From Christensenellaceae bacterium (GTDB lineage: Bacteria > Bacillota > Clostridia > Christensenellales > UBA1242): a stretch of DNA of 64,000 nt. Positions 46,862 to 55,404 of the stretch are shown here, piece after piece. Positions within the stretch are counted from its first letter, which is position 1. Every line of letters begins with the position of its first letter. The stretch spans positions 1 through 64,000 of the forward strand of contig JAISKJ010000002.1 in the NCBI GenBank assembly GCA_031260975.1, written 5' to 3'. A program made the translations under genes and the position numbers. The notes below the pieces were generated by a model. The model made no database searches. It was not told where the DNA came from and worked only from the letters and a program-made list of their open reading frames with translations.

Positions 46862-48109
46862 ATGAATCCATTTGAATATCCGGCAAAAACTCTGGAAGAT
46901 AATGTTTTGAATTGGAAAAAAATGTATCCAAAACCATATGATAAAAAATCGGCTAGCCCCTTTACCAAAATTCGCATTATACTAATGAACGGCACTGAAT
47001 TTGAATCCACATGGTTCCTGCATCAGTTTTCACGCAACTGCAATGATGCCGACCTGAAGCGTGAAATTGCTTTTATCAGAAATCAAGAACAGCAGCAGCA
47101 AAAACGCATCGGCGCCCTCAAACCGCTGGATGAAAACTTTTTGGAAACTACAATAGGCTATGAGCAGCTTGCCATAGAGCTGACTGCAATTCTGGCGCAA
47201 AACGAAACAGACAAAAACAATCTTGACGCACTCAATCTTGCTCTTCTTGAAGATTTTGACCATCTTTACCGTTTTGCAAATCTTCTTAAAAAAGATTTTG
47301 GCATCGAAGCCGAAACGCTTGTAGGAAAACTTACCGAAATTATGCCCGGAAGGCCTACCATAAACGAACATCGCCACCCTCGCGACTTTGTCAAACGGCA
47401 CCTTGATGCTAAAACCGCCGCCCCATATTCAAAACTTGTTGCAAGCATTATTACGGCAGCCGAACAACAAACCATGAATTGGTATATGAATATTGCTCAA
47501 ATTTATCATAATGATATTGGCCGCAAGCTGTTTGCCGAAATAGGCATGGTAGAAGAAATGCATGTCTCGCAATATGAAAGTCTTAAAGACCCAAACTGTA
47601 CATGGCTTGAAAATTGGCTTATGCATGAATACACCGAATGTTATCTTTACTACAGCATGATGCAGGATGAAACCGACCCGCATATAAAGAAAATTTGGGA
47701 GGAACATTTTCAGATGGAAGTGTCACATCTGAAACATGTTGCAAAGCTGCTGGAAAAATATGAAAAGAAAAAGGTTTCTGGAGTTATCCCCAACCCCGAG
47801 TTCCCCCGCCTCTTGAAATTCGGCGAAAACAAGGAATATATCCGCAGGGTTCTTAAAGACACCGTTTGGATAACCAGCGACCGTGAAAACTATATTGACG
47901 CCCGCAAACTTACGGCTAATGCTGATTTCTTTAAATATAATAAAGCGGTAAATGATAGTCCGGATGATGTAGCAAGCCACCAAATAATTAAAGAAGCCAT
48001 CAAAACCCGCGGCTTCGGCGGCAAGGATTATCGCTATCAGGAATCCGACCACCCGATTGACGCCCTCAACGACCGCAAAACCGACAACGTAACCATCGGA
48101 AAAGAATAG
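46862..48109 (+). CDS. Ferritin-like two-domain protein
   Basis: 415 residues, two helical halves with diiron-type residues: YEQLAIELTAILAQ and EDFDHLYRF in the first, EEMHVSQYESL and EEHFQMEVSHLKHVAKLLEKYE in the second, the ExxH spacing of ferritin-like carboxylate sites. Function not assigned; related proteins are known from anaerobes. AAGGAG precedes ATG 46862. Monocistronic, ends TAG TAA, terminator at 48131. Confidence 0.65.
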   Translation: MNPFEYPAKTLEDNVLNWKKMYPKPYDKKSASPFTKIRIILMNGTEFESTWFLHQFSRNCNDADLKREIAFIRNQEQQQQKRIGALKPLDENFLETTIGYEQLAIELTAILAQNETDKNNLDALNLALLEDFDHLYRFANLLKKDFGIEAETLVGKLTEIMPGRPTINEHRHPRDFVKRHLDAKTAAPYSKLVASIITAAEQQTMNWYMNIAQIYHNDIGRKLFAEIGMVEEMHVSQYESLKDPNCTWLENWLMHEYTECYLYYSMMQDETDPHIKKIWEEHFQMEVSHLKHVAKLLEKYEKKKVSGVIPNPEFPRLLKFGENKEYIRRVLKDTVWITSDRENYIDARKLTANADFFKYNKAVNDSPDDVASHQIIKEAIKTRGFGGKDYRYQESDHPIDALNDRKTDNVTIGKE

Positions 48110-48130
48110 TAAACACTATCTGGTGTTTTT

Positions 48131-48155
48131 AAAAGGCCCCTTCCGGGGCTTTTTT
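48131..48155 (+). terminator. Terminator after the ferritin-like gene
   Basis: AAAGGCCCC, loop TTCC, GGGGCTTTTTTG. 48156-48334 holds nothing recognisable. Confidence 0.8.
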
Positions 48156-48334
48156 GTCAACCAAAAAACGCTTAATTATTTTTTACCCTCGAAAGTAATT
48201 TTAAACAATACATACAAAGTGTTTTAAATAAATTTTGTCTGGGCTTACACTCCTAAACATTTTATTCCTACTAGTTAAATTATAACACACACAAGTATGT
48301 TTTTGTGAACCCAATTCTTTATGTTTATATTCCA

Positions 48335-48832
48335 CTAATAGTTGGTTTTTAATAAATCAAATGAAATAACTGACGTTTCCCGCAACTCTCCGTTTTCAAT
48401 CAACTCCCTGATTTCTTCCGCATTCTTCCACACGGCAAAATCCACTTCTTCTTTTTGATATTTAAGTTTTTTGCAATCAATCTCTTTTAACAAACAGTAT
48501 GTATAAAATAATCGTGTGTTTTTATAAGGAAAACTGCCAACATAATTAAGTTCTCTCTTTACAGCCGTTATCCCAAGCTCCTCTTCAATTTCCGAAATAC
48601 ACGCCTCCTCACAGCTTTGCCCTGATTTTACATGTCCTCCCGTAACAGCGTATACTCCTCCTCTTTTCTTCGATGTTTTTTGTATCAAAAATTGCCCCTT
48701 TGAATTTTTAATCCATATAAGAACAAGCTTAACAAACTCCCCCTCAGAAATATTCTGCTCTCTTTCAATGGTTTTTTCCAGAAATTCTCCGGCACCATTA
48801 AATAAATCCAATACCTCTTTTATTTTTTCCAT
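48335..48832 (-). CDS. NUDIX hydrolase
   Basis: 165 residues. Nudix box GHVKSGQSCEEACISEIEEELGI: the EExG end is intact (EIEEELGI), but the first Glu reads Gln and the box Arg reads Ser, so activity may be weakened. Substrate unknown. AAGGAG precedes ATG 48832. Ends in TAG. Lies immediately downstream of the AIPR gene on the same strand. Confidence 0.8.
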   Translation of the reverse strand: MEKIKEVLDLFNGAGEFLEKTIEREQNISEGEFVKLVLIWIKNSKGQFLIQKTSKKRGGVYAVTGGHVKSGQSCEEACISEIEEELGITAVKRELNYVGSFPYKNTRLFYTYCLLKEIDCKKLKYQKEEVDFAVWKNAEEIRELIENGELRETSVISFDLLKTNY

Positions 48833-48884
48833 GAATCAAACCACTCCTTCTAAACTGCCAAACCTATCATTACAAAATAAAAAA

Positions 48885-50645
48885 TTACTTTGCTACCGCC
48901 TTAATAAACCTTTCAGCAAACCTGTCGCCTAAGCTTTCTTTAATACTATAAACATAATCTGAATATGCCGCTATAGCCTTATCAATATTTTCCCTATTTT
49001 TCAAGCCATCATCAAGCCCATTTTGCAAGTGTTCATAAAAACCTATTATTGTCTTTAACAATTGATTCCATAAATTAACACAATTATTAAAGTCAGTACA
49101 ATCTTTAAAGCGCAGAGAAAACTTATCCTTTATCTTCCTTGACAATATTGTGTCCATACATTTTGACACCGCAGAAACCAATAACATTTTAGCACCACGC
49201 ATTCGAAAAAAGCTATATATTCCTTCTTCTTTGTCTATACGACCTTCGCCTTTTAATTTAAGACCAAACTTATAATCATCAATTGCTTTTGACAAGCTAT
49301 ATAAAAATATTACATGCTCTGGGGTCAAAGAGTCTTTGAAAATTGCATTATAATAGTTATCCTCTTGCCATAAATACTTTCTTTTATTATATGCCGTATG
49401 TGCATCAAAATGGAAAGCATGTAACAATTGACCAACAAGATAATTATCAAATTGTGTAATTTCCTTATCTATTTTCTTGTCGCTTCTTCTGCCGCCACTA
49501 TAAAAAAGCTTTGGATATTTTGAAAACTCATAACGCAACCTTGTTTGAAAAGAATCGTTACTTCTCATGTCTGAAGTTAAAATTTCATTCTGCTTATTAT
49601 TGTTTAAAATAATACTATCAATTATAGAATTAACTTTACAAGTAATAAATCGTATAGGAACATAAAATACGTTTTTAAAATCCATAGAAGCTATTGCACC
49701 CGTTGTCTGAGCACCATTAATGATAGTCATGCCTTTCAATGTAAGCTTCTTGGTTTTCTCATTAAAATCGAAAGAATTTACCAAAGCTGTAATACCGTTA
49801 TTAAATGGCCAAAAATTATCATGATCTTTCTCAATTGTTGTTCTAATTCCTGAGTTAATTGAAAGCTTTTTGGTTTGTGAACCCAAATAGTCTCTTGGAT
49901 TTCCTGAAAACAAATCCTTATCATATTTAAGATATATATCCTTTATCCAAGACCCCTCAACAGCTGTAACAAAAGCTTCCCAATGAATACCTTTAATAGT
50001 AAAACCGTCTTGTACTTTTATAAATAATTTATCTTCAATAACAATCCTCTTATTTGAATTCTCATACCATTTTTCTAATTGATTAATACCAACTTCAACA
50101 AATTCAACATTGACATTCTTCTTTGGATATTTTGTATTAAGGTAGGCCAACGTAGTATCTTTGACTTTTTCTAACTGTTTCCTCACCTTGGGGTTTCTGT
50201 CTTCATCAAAATTGTGTACATACCACAAATAAATATTATTAATATTATCGTTTTCTAAATTTTCCTGAAAACTTATAATCGCACTCTTAAGAGTTGATGG
50301 TATAAATGATACCTTTTTATCATCAAAGATCCAAGCAATAGCTGTATTTAAATCTGCAGCTTTGTTTTCTTTGGCAAGCTCATGTGATGGGGCCAAGTCC
50401 CCTTTAACCATAGTTCTTGCTTCATAGGCTTGAGCAATTACTGCGTATCCTTCATCCTCATTAATATATAACAAATCACATTTTTGATCGTCCCCCTCAT
50501 CCGTAAGTGCCTCAACCGCAACAGAATCAATATCCTCTAAACCATAGCGCAGCTCCAAGGCATACAAAAGGCGGGCATTGTCTCCATACTTGTCAAGCAA
50601 ATCCCTTCTCTTTTTGAAATCTTCATTAGCTTTAAATTTTCCCAT
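48885..50645 (-). CDS. AIPR family abortive-infection protein
   Basis: 586 residues. The AIPR core shows NFWPFNNGITAL and the conserved GMTIINGAQTTGAI, followed by NNKQNEILTSDMRSND. The N-terminal part (KCDLLYINEDEGYAVIAQAYE) has the D...(E)xK-like layout of a PD-(D/E)XK nuclease, with Tyr where many relatives have Lys. Members are linked to phage exclusion in lactococci (AbiR-like/AIPR). GGGAGAAAG precedes ATG 50645. No restriction or methylase genes adjoin; flanked by tRNA-Ser and a NUDIX gene, so it may be a single-gene defence insertion beside a tRNA. Confidence 0.8.
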   Translation of the reverse strand: MGKFKANEDFKKRRDLLDKYGDNARLLYALELRYGLEDIDSVAVEALTDEGDDQKCDLLYINEDEGYAVIAQAYEARTMVKGDLAPSHELAKENKAADLNTAIAWIFDDKKVSFIPSTLKSAIISFQENLENDNINNIYLWYVHNFDEDRNPKVRKQLEKVKDTTLAYLNTKYPKKNVNVEFVEVGINQLEKWYENSNKRIVIEDKLFIKVQDGFTIKGIHWEAFVTAVEGSWIKDIYLKYDKDLFSGNPRDYLGSQTKKLSINSGIRTTIEKDHDNFWPFNNGITALVNSFDFNEKTKKLTLKGMTIINGAQTTGAIASMDFKNVFYVPIRFITCKVNSIIDSIILNNNKQNEILTSDMRSNDSFQTRLRYEFSKYPKLFYSGGRRSDKKIDKEITQFDNYLVGQLLHAFHFDAHTAYNKRKYLWQEDNYYNAIFKDSLTPEHVIFLYSLSKAIDDYKFGLKLKGEGRIDKEEGIYSFFRMRGAKMLLVSAVSKCMDTILSRKIKDKFSLRFKDCTDFNNCVNLWNQLLKTIIGFYEHLQNGLDDGLKNRENIDKAIAAYSDYVYSIKESLGDRFAERFIKAVAK

Positions 50646-50900
50646 TTACTTTCTCCCTTTGTTTTATAATACTAAAAAATATTAATGTATCAATTATAAC
50701 ACAGGTGCCCATAGACACAATCCTTTTACCTGTAATTTAATAATTTTTTCACTGTCTAAGTTAATCCAAACCAGATAATTTCAATTACATACATTTTGTA
50801 AAAAGATATTTTTCTGCGTTTCTCGTGTCTTTTTCCCACAATAAACACAAAAACCCCGCTTTGATGCCCTATCGCTATAAGACATTAAGCGAGGTCTTTA

Positions 50901-50990
50901 TGGCGCAGAGGGTGGGATTTGAACCCACGGTACATGTTACTGTACGCTCGCTTTCCAAGCGAGTGCCTTAGACCACTCAACCACCTCTGC
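50901..50990 (-). tRNA. tRNA-Ser (GGA)
   Basis: 90 nt with encoded CCA. Acceptor GCAGAGG pairs with CCTCTGC, anticodon loop TTGGAAA gives GGA, long variable arm. The stretch 50646-50900 upstream holds an AT-rich spacer and a short GAGGTCTT hairpin, no gene. Confidence 0.95.
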
Positions 50991-51091
50991 AAAATATTAT
51001 TATATTTGTGTCACACAGCCAACATCAACAGACTTTTAATTAGTGTCGACAAAGGATTGCAACGCATTTATGTGATGGGTATATTATAATT

Positions 51092-51278
51092 CAAAACCCA
51101 CATAATTGCAACAGTATTTTGTTTGTTGAAACAAAAAAGGTGACGGCTTACTTACCTTGAAATTATATCCGTTATACCGTCATGCAAACTCCTTTGCAGA
51201 GTGGGCGGAAAATATTGTTAAAGTCTGCTGCTGTTAACTTTGCTCCTTGGTTCACGCGGAGCAGTGTTTTTTTGCGGG
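51092..51278 (+). ncRNA. Candidate structured RNA upstream of tRNA-Pro
   Basis: Promoter-like TTGCAA-17-TATATT ends near 51082. The following 185 nt contain hairpins (TGACGG/CCGTCA, TGCAAA-CTCC-TTTGCA) and a terminator-like stem GCTCC/GGAGC followed by GTGTTTTTTT near 51270. No reading frame with a ribosome site. The size and independent transcription would suit a 6S-like or other housekeeping RNA, but no signature was recognised. Confidence 0.3.
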
Positions 51279-51322
51279 AAGAACAAAGTTGGAGACCCTG
51301 TGTATTATTTTGATTTTGGGGT

Positions 51323-51351
51323 TTGCTTTTTTTAAAGTTTTGGTGTATAAT
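51323..51351 (+). promoter_or_regulatory. tRNA-Pro promoter
   Basis: -35 TTGCTT (51323-51328), 17-bp spacer, consensus -10 TATAAT (51346-51351), 13 bp before the tRNA. Confidence 0.7.
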
Positions 51352-51363
51352 AATGCTTACTAT

Positions 51364-51439
51364 CGGGGTGTAGCGCAGTTGGCAGCGCGCATGGTTCGGG
51401 ACCATGAGGTCGTGGGTTCAAATCCCGCCACTCCGACCA
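51364..51439 (+). tRNA. tRNA-Pro (CGG)
   Basis: 76 nt with encoded CCA. Acceptor CGGGGTG pairs with CACTCCG; anticodon loop TTCGGGA gives CGG; GGTTCAAATCC T-arm. Confidence 0.95.
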
Positions 51440-51459
51440 CAATGATAATGGGGTAATAA

Positions 51460-51789
51460 ATGAAAAAAGCTTATTCTTACATCGCAAACGAACAATATAT
51501 GAAACTGCGAGAATACTTTAGGACAAAATTATTGAAAAGTGAAAAACTTCTTCCTGCACATTTGGAAGATAGGCTTAATGTTATTATATCAAAACTATAT
51601 GAGATGATTTCTATTGAAGAAAATGACGAGGAAATTTATAAACATTTGAAAAAGAATGGAATACAATTCGATGGAATTAAAGATTTGCAAGAATATAGCA
51701 TTCTTTTTTCGAATGCGTGGAACAATACAAGAATGGTTGCAAATGGAGGATTCACTCCACACGAAATTAAGAAAAAACTTGGACGATAA
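51460..51789 (+). CDS. Hypothetical protein
   Basis: 109 residues, helical and charged (MKKAYSYIANEQYMKLREYF start; NNTRMVANGGFTPHEIKKKLGR end). Not recognised. ATG 51460 follows ATGGGGTAATAA, 20 bp past tRNA-Pro, so it may be transcribed with the tRNA. Converges on the epimerase gene. Confidence 0.5.
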   Translation: MKKAYSYIANEQYMKLREYFRTKLLKSEKLLPAHLEDRLNVIISKLYEMISIEENDEEIYKHLKKNGIQFDGIKDLQEYSILFSNAWNNTRMVANGGFTPHEIKKKLGR

Positions 51790-51831
51790 ATTTGAATATA
51801 AATTAAAAAAATATTACTGTAAACAACTATG

Positions 51832-52857
51832 TCAAAACCTTTCAGGGAAACACACTCTCATAGTTTCTTTGATGCTTTGAAGAATGTCGCCGCCACCGTC
51901 AAAACCAAGCTCGCTATAGCTTAGTTTTTGCGCGGTGTCGTGCGGGTCTATATAAAACTTCTTATTCTGTATCTGTGTCATAAGCTTTGCGATATCAAGT
52001 CCATTTTCTTTGCCTTCCTTTTTGTTCTTACGTTTAATGCCCAAAACTCCCAACGTGCAAAGAAATGCTGGAAATTCTTTATATTTCCTTTTGTCGTTGC
52101 CATACTCAAGCATTGCACCAATCAGTTCTTTATAAGTCATATTAGTGCTGCCTATGGGATACATCTGCGCGTGCTCGCCGTTAAAGCTTGCCGCAACCAC
52201 AGCCTCAGCCACACCCTCAGCACTAACAACAGCAGTGCCGCCGCCGCGCGGGAACATCACACTCTTAAACTTGTCAAAGTGCGAAAGAAGGGCGTCTCTC
52301 CAAATGGGTTTTCTCCCTTCGGTTGTGCCGAATATATAAGGCAGCATTAAAATCATAACATCAAACTTGCCTGAACTACCAAGTTCTATCAGCTCCCTAG
52401 CCTGATCAACCCTTGCCCTTATATACGGATGATTTTTTGATAATCTGCCGTTATACTTTTGGTCAAAATAAGTGAAGTAAGAATTCATTATAACGCATCT
52501 TTTTATGCCAGCTCTTTTTACTGCGGAACAGATTTTTTTACACTCCGTCACCAGCTTTGAATAGAAAAAATCGTAGGCAGGTTTAGGCGGAGTAATACGC
52601 TCATCCGGCCCCAGCGCATAAACAAAGGTGTCATATCCCCCGTCTTTCAGCATTTCATAAATATCCTCTTCGCTCATTTCAAACAAATTGCCGAGAGTAA
52701 GCCCTATTCTTTTATCAAACCAATCCAGATTATCAAGCTCACCCGGCAAAGATATTGTATCTACTTTTGCTCCCATCTTCAAAAACAGCTTAGCGCTTTT
52801 ATAACCCAAAAATCCCGTGCCTCCGGCAATAAAAACTTTTTTAACCTTGTGTTTCAT
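51832..52857 (-). CDS. NAD(P)-dependent epimerase/dehydratase family protein
   Basis: 341 residues. Rossmann start FIAGGTGFLGYKSAKLFLKMG (residues 9-29, GxxGxxG) as in extended short-chain dehydrogenases. The Tyr-Lys region is less clear (NSYFTYFDQKYNGRLSKNHPY), so catalysis is uncertain; the fold is secure. Possible sugar or polyketide-like substrate. AAGAAGGTAGA precedes ATG 52857. Confidence 0.8.
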   Translation of the reverse strand: MKHKVKKVFIAGGTGFLGYKSAKLFLKMGAKVDTISLPGELDNLDWFDKRIGLTLGNLFEMSEEDIYEMLKDGGYDTFVYALGPDERITPPKPAYDFFYSKLVTECKKICSAVKRAGIKRCVIMNSYFTYFDQKYNGRLSKNHPYIRARVDQARELIELGSSGKFDVMILMLPYIFGTTEGRKPIWRDALLSHFDKFKSVMFPRGGGTAVVSAEGVAEAVVAASFNGEHAQMYPIGSTNMTYKELIGAMLEYGNDKRKYKEFPAFLCTLGVLGIKRKNKKEGKENGLDIAKLMTQIQNKKFYIDPHDTAQKLSYSELGFDGGGDILQSIKETMRVCFPERF

Positions 52858-52928
52858 ATTCTACCTTCTTTTACAATATTCTAACACAAGCCTTTCGTTT
52901 TTACAAACAGAACAAAACTTTATTTTTA

Positions 52929-53174
52929 TTATATTTCCTCATCTCCGGCTTCCCTTGCAGAAGTTGCTGCAGCACTCCGGGCTTTTTGGCGTTTTTCAAG
53001 CTTTGTCAAAACATAAATGCCATAAGCATCATAAATTATCTGAAATACCTAACAAGCGAATATCGCCAGAAATTCAAGTTGTCCGTTATATACCAGCATC
53101 TGCCACAAAAAACAGGGCGTTGTAGCCCAAAACATTCCATCGCTGCTTTGCTGCTATTCGCTGTCTTTATACAT
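52929..53174 (-). pseudogene. Remnant of a second PnuC-like gene
   Basis: From ATG 53174 the frame reads MYKDSE, TAG, QQSSDGMFWATT, then LWQMLVYNGQLEFLAIFAC, TAG, VFQIIYDAYGIYVLTKLEKRQ to TAA. The end matches the C-terminus of the neighbour at 53255-53992 (IYDIYGLIQWAKLEKRQ). The upstream leader is also shared (GTATACTTTTTTAGAGGA in both), so this is a tandem duplicate that lost its middle. Both internal stops are UAG. Confidence 0.6.
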
Positions 53175-53254
53175 CTTTCATTCCTCTAAAAAAGTATACT
53201 CTTTCACAAAACTTATTTAAAGCGTCTTTATAATTTTTATATCGCAGTTCAAAA

Positions 53255-53992
53255 TTATTTTTTACAACTGTCGATTTCAGCTGCAACTCTTTGTCTTTTT
53301 TCCAATTTCGCCCACTGAATCAACCCATAGATATCATAGATTGCATAAATTAAACATATTGTGACAAACGGAATAAGCGATAAATCTCCCTTAATCACCA
53401 CCAGCATCCACAACGCTCCCATTGCAAAATCATTCAGAAGAAATACGATTTGGTTTAACTTAACACGCCTGACAGAAAGATATACCGCAAGCATAACTAA
53501 GACGGACGAAATTGCGCTGACAATAAGTTCCGCTGTGTTAAAAAACTTAAGCAAAAAATAAACGCCTACAAAAACCAACGGAAACATAATCCCCAGCCCT
53601 ATCCACTCTTTTATCGACAAATTTCTACGTACTATAACAGTATTATCTTTCTTATCCCTATTCTTTAGCCAGTGAATAATTCCATAAACAAAAAGCGGCA
53701 CCATAAAACCTGCATAAACAATTACTTCGCCAAAATATTGGTTTGAAAACGCAAGAAAAATATAAAAAATTGCATAACTGACACAAAAAAACTGTGCAAT
53801 AATTTTACCCTTAGCTTGCATAAAAACGCCAAGTACTCCAAGAACACTGCAAACAACTGTAAGCCAATTTGACTGAAATACTATCAATAAAGTTGTTATG
53901 GTTGCAAGTCCGAAAATTAGCAGAAATAAATCAAGAGCACTATACCCCCCCCCCATTACTCTTTTCTTGCCTGCCGTTTGTTTATCTTCCAT
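53255..53992 (-). CDS. PnuC-like transporter with a poly-G tract in its coding start
   Basis: 245 residues from ATG 53992 (AGAGGATAAAAG upstream). Seven membrane segments from about residue 20 on, with LTVVCSVLGVLGVF, NQYFGEVIVYAGFMVPLFVYGIIHW and a matching second half, the PnuC (nicotinamide riboside-type) fold. The segment VMGGGYSALDL is encoded by an uninterrupted G10 run (C10 on + at 53945-53954). One extra G gives GTA then TAG at once; one fewer also shifts the frame, so the gene looks able to switch off. A decayed tandem copy lies downstream at 52929. Confidence 0.78.
   Translation of the reverse strand: MEDKQTAGKKRVMGGGYSALDLFLLIFGLATITTLLIVFQSNWLTVVCSVLGVLGVFMQAKGKIIAQFFCVSYAIFYIFLAFSNQYFGEVIVYAGFMVPLFVYGIIHWLKNRDKKDNTVIVRRNLSIKEWIGLGIMFPLVFVGVYFLLKFFNTAELIVSAISSVLVMLAVYLSVRRVKLNQIVFLLNDFAMGALWMLVVIKGDLSLIPFVTICLIYAIYDIYGLIQWAKLEKRQRVAAEIDSCKK
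53945..53954 (-). repeat. Coding G10 homopolymer (possible translational phase switch)
   Basis: Ten consecutive G within codons 13-16 of the PnuC-like gene, followed by TATAGTG. No -35 box at promoter spacing, so unlike the other G runs this one acts in the reading frame. Confidence 0.7.
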
Positions 53993-54162
53993 ACATCTTT
54001 TATCCTCTAAAAAAGTATACTTCTTTTCTCACTTTTTGACAAATGATTTAATTATTCCGTCATAACAAATTATATTTCTTATCAATATCAAAGCTTAGCA
54101 GATGGCAAAAAACAAATCCGCCCTAACAGCGGATTTATTTTATATTTTTAAAAGTTGTACGT

Positions 54163-55002
54163 TTATACTCCCCAATTAGTCTTTTCTTCATTGGTAAGTG
54201 TCTTAACAGTCACTCCGCCAACTTGATTATAGTCATATGTTCTTTGCATATACTCTTTGTCGCTGCCCGCCTTAAACACCTTTTGTTTGAGGTTCCCCAT
54301 CAAACTCAGTGCCCATTCATACGAAACCTTTTCTATAATAATACCATCATAATCTGCAGGTAAAACGGCACTCGAAAAGCCGGTCATACATGTTCCCGTA
54401 GCCTCCATCACAAGTCTTTCGCCTAAATAAAACGGAGAGAAACTAAAAGCTATGTGGCTTGCGGTTTGTTTTTTTCCTACAACATCATCTCCGACCTTGT
54501 CTTCAGCCTTAAGACTTTCAACAGTTCGGTCACTAAAGCCCGTTATGTTCAAAAATTCATCGTCCACAAGTTCAAAATCCAAAATTTCGGCCAAAGTATT
54601 TTCATATGTAATTGTCACTGCATCAAAAGCGGTTGTGTTGTTTGTATAAGTAATCTTTCGGTAAAGCTCAATGCCGTCATAATAATATTCGGTGGTACTG
54701 ATAGGCTTGCCGTCGGCATCCTTAACTTCCTTGATTGCCCAAAGCGTGCTGTCGGCATTGTTTGACTGAAGCTGGATTTTTTCACGGTTTATAGTAACAC
54801 CGTTTTTAAAATGATCTTTTGAAATGACAAACTCATAACTGTCGGCGTCCTGCACCTTCTTTTCAGCGCGGTTCAGCATCCCCGTAATTTTCGTTTGATC
54901 TTGACTTATAAGCGTAGTAAACGCCATATCGTTTATCAAAAACACCGCGGCAATACCGCCCAAAAGCGCCAAACATATAATTAAACCAACAATTTTCTTC
55001 AT
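54163..55002 (-). CDS. Membrane-anchored extracytoplasmic protein
   Basis: 279 residues from ATG 55002 (AGGTGAGGAAA). One N-terminal hydrophobic segment (KKIVGLIICLALLGGIAAVFLI) with no lipobox Cys, then a beta-rich exported domain (YEFVISKDHFKNGVTINREK, SSAVLPADYDGIIIEKVSYEW). Not recognised; probably a surface or sensor domain of unknown role. Confidence 0.65.
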   Translation of the reverse strand: MKKIVGLIICLALLGGIAAVFLINDMAFTTLISQDQTKITGMLNRAEKKVQDADSYEFVISKDHFKNGVTINREKIQLQSNNADSTLWAIKEVKDADGKPISTTEYYYDGIELYRKITYTNNTTAFDAVTITYENTLAEILDFELVDDEFLNITGFSDRTVESLKAEDKVGDDVVGKKQTASHIAFSFSPFYLGERLVMEATGTCMTGFSSAVLPADYDGIIIEKVSYEWALSLMGNLKQKVFKAGSDKEYMQRTYDYNQVGGVTVKTLTNEEKTNWGV

Positions 55003-55107
55003 TTTCCTCACCTCTCGTTACGCCATGATTTTAACACATCACGGGCGGTTTGTCAAAATAAATTATTCTTTTGACCACAATACTATATGTTTTCATATAC
55101 TTACTAT

Positions 55108-55254
55108 ATGAAAACACCCGACACAGCTATGCTGGGCACAATAATCGCCGAAATTCTGGCAGAAGGATGCTCTCTGCAGGAGCTTTTTAAACTCAAGGCT
55201 CTTCTTCACCAAATCTCCGCAACCCTTCACACAATAATAGAAGAAAAGAAATAG
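55108..55254 (+). CDS. Small 48-residue protein, leaderless
   Basis: ATG 55108 to TAG 55252-55254: starts MKTPDTAMLGTII, ends THTIIEEKK (as LHTIIEEKK). One amphipathic helical domain (AEILAEGCSLQELFKLKALLHQ). Not recognised. No ribosome site; -10 TATACT (55095-55100) ends seven bases before the ATG, with TTGACC 19 bp upstream, so the transcript would be leaderless. Divergent from the gene at 54163-55002. Confidence 0.5.
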   Translation: MKTPDTAMLGTIIAEILAEGCSLQELFKLKALLHQISATLHTIIEEKK

Positions 55255-55288
55255 CACTATGCTACAATGCTACCCCTTACTAAAAAAA

Positions 55289-55398
55289 TACCCGCAGCAG
55301 GGTTTACTATACTTTTTGCTGTGAGGCAAAACAAAACGCATTCCTCTTTGAACGCTTTTGCCAAATAGTGAAAAGTATAGTAAACCCTGCTGCGGGTA
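55289..55398. repeat. Long perfect hairpin (28-bp arms)
   Basis: 55289-55316 (TACCCGCAGCAGGGTTTACT and eight more bases) is exactly complementary to 55371-55398; the 54-nt loop has an inner GGCAAAA/TTTTGCC stem. It begins 7 bp past the stop of the ABC-F gene on the minus strand. Confidence 0.8.
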
Positions 55399-55404
55399 AA
55401 TAAA

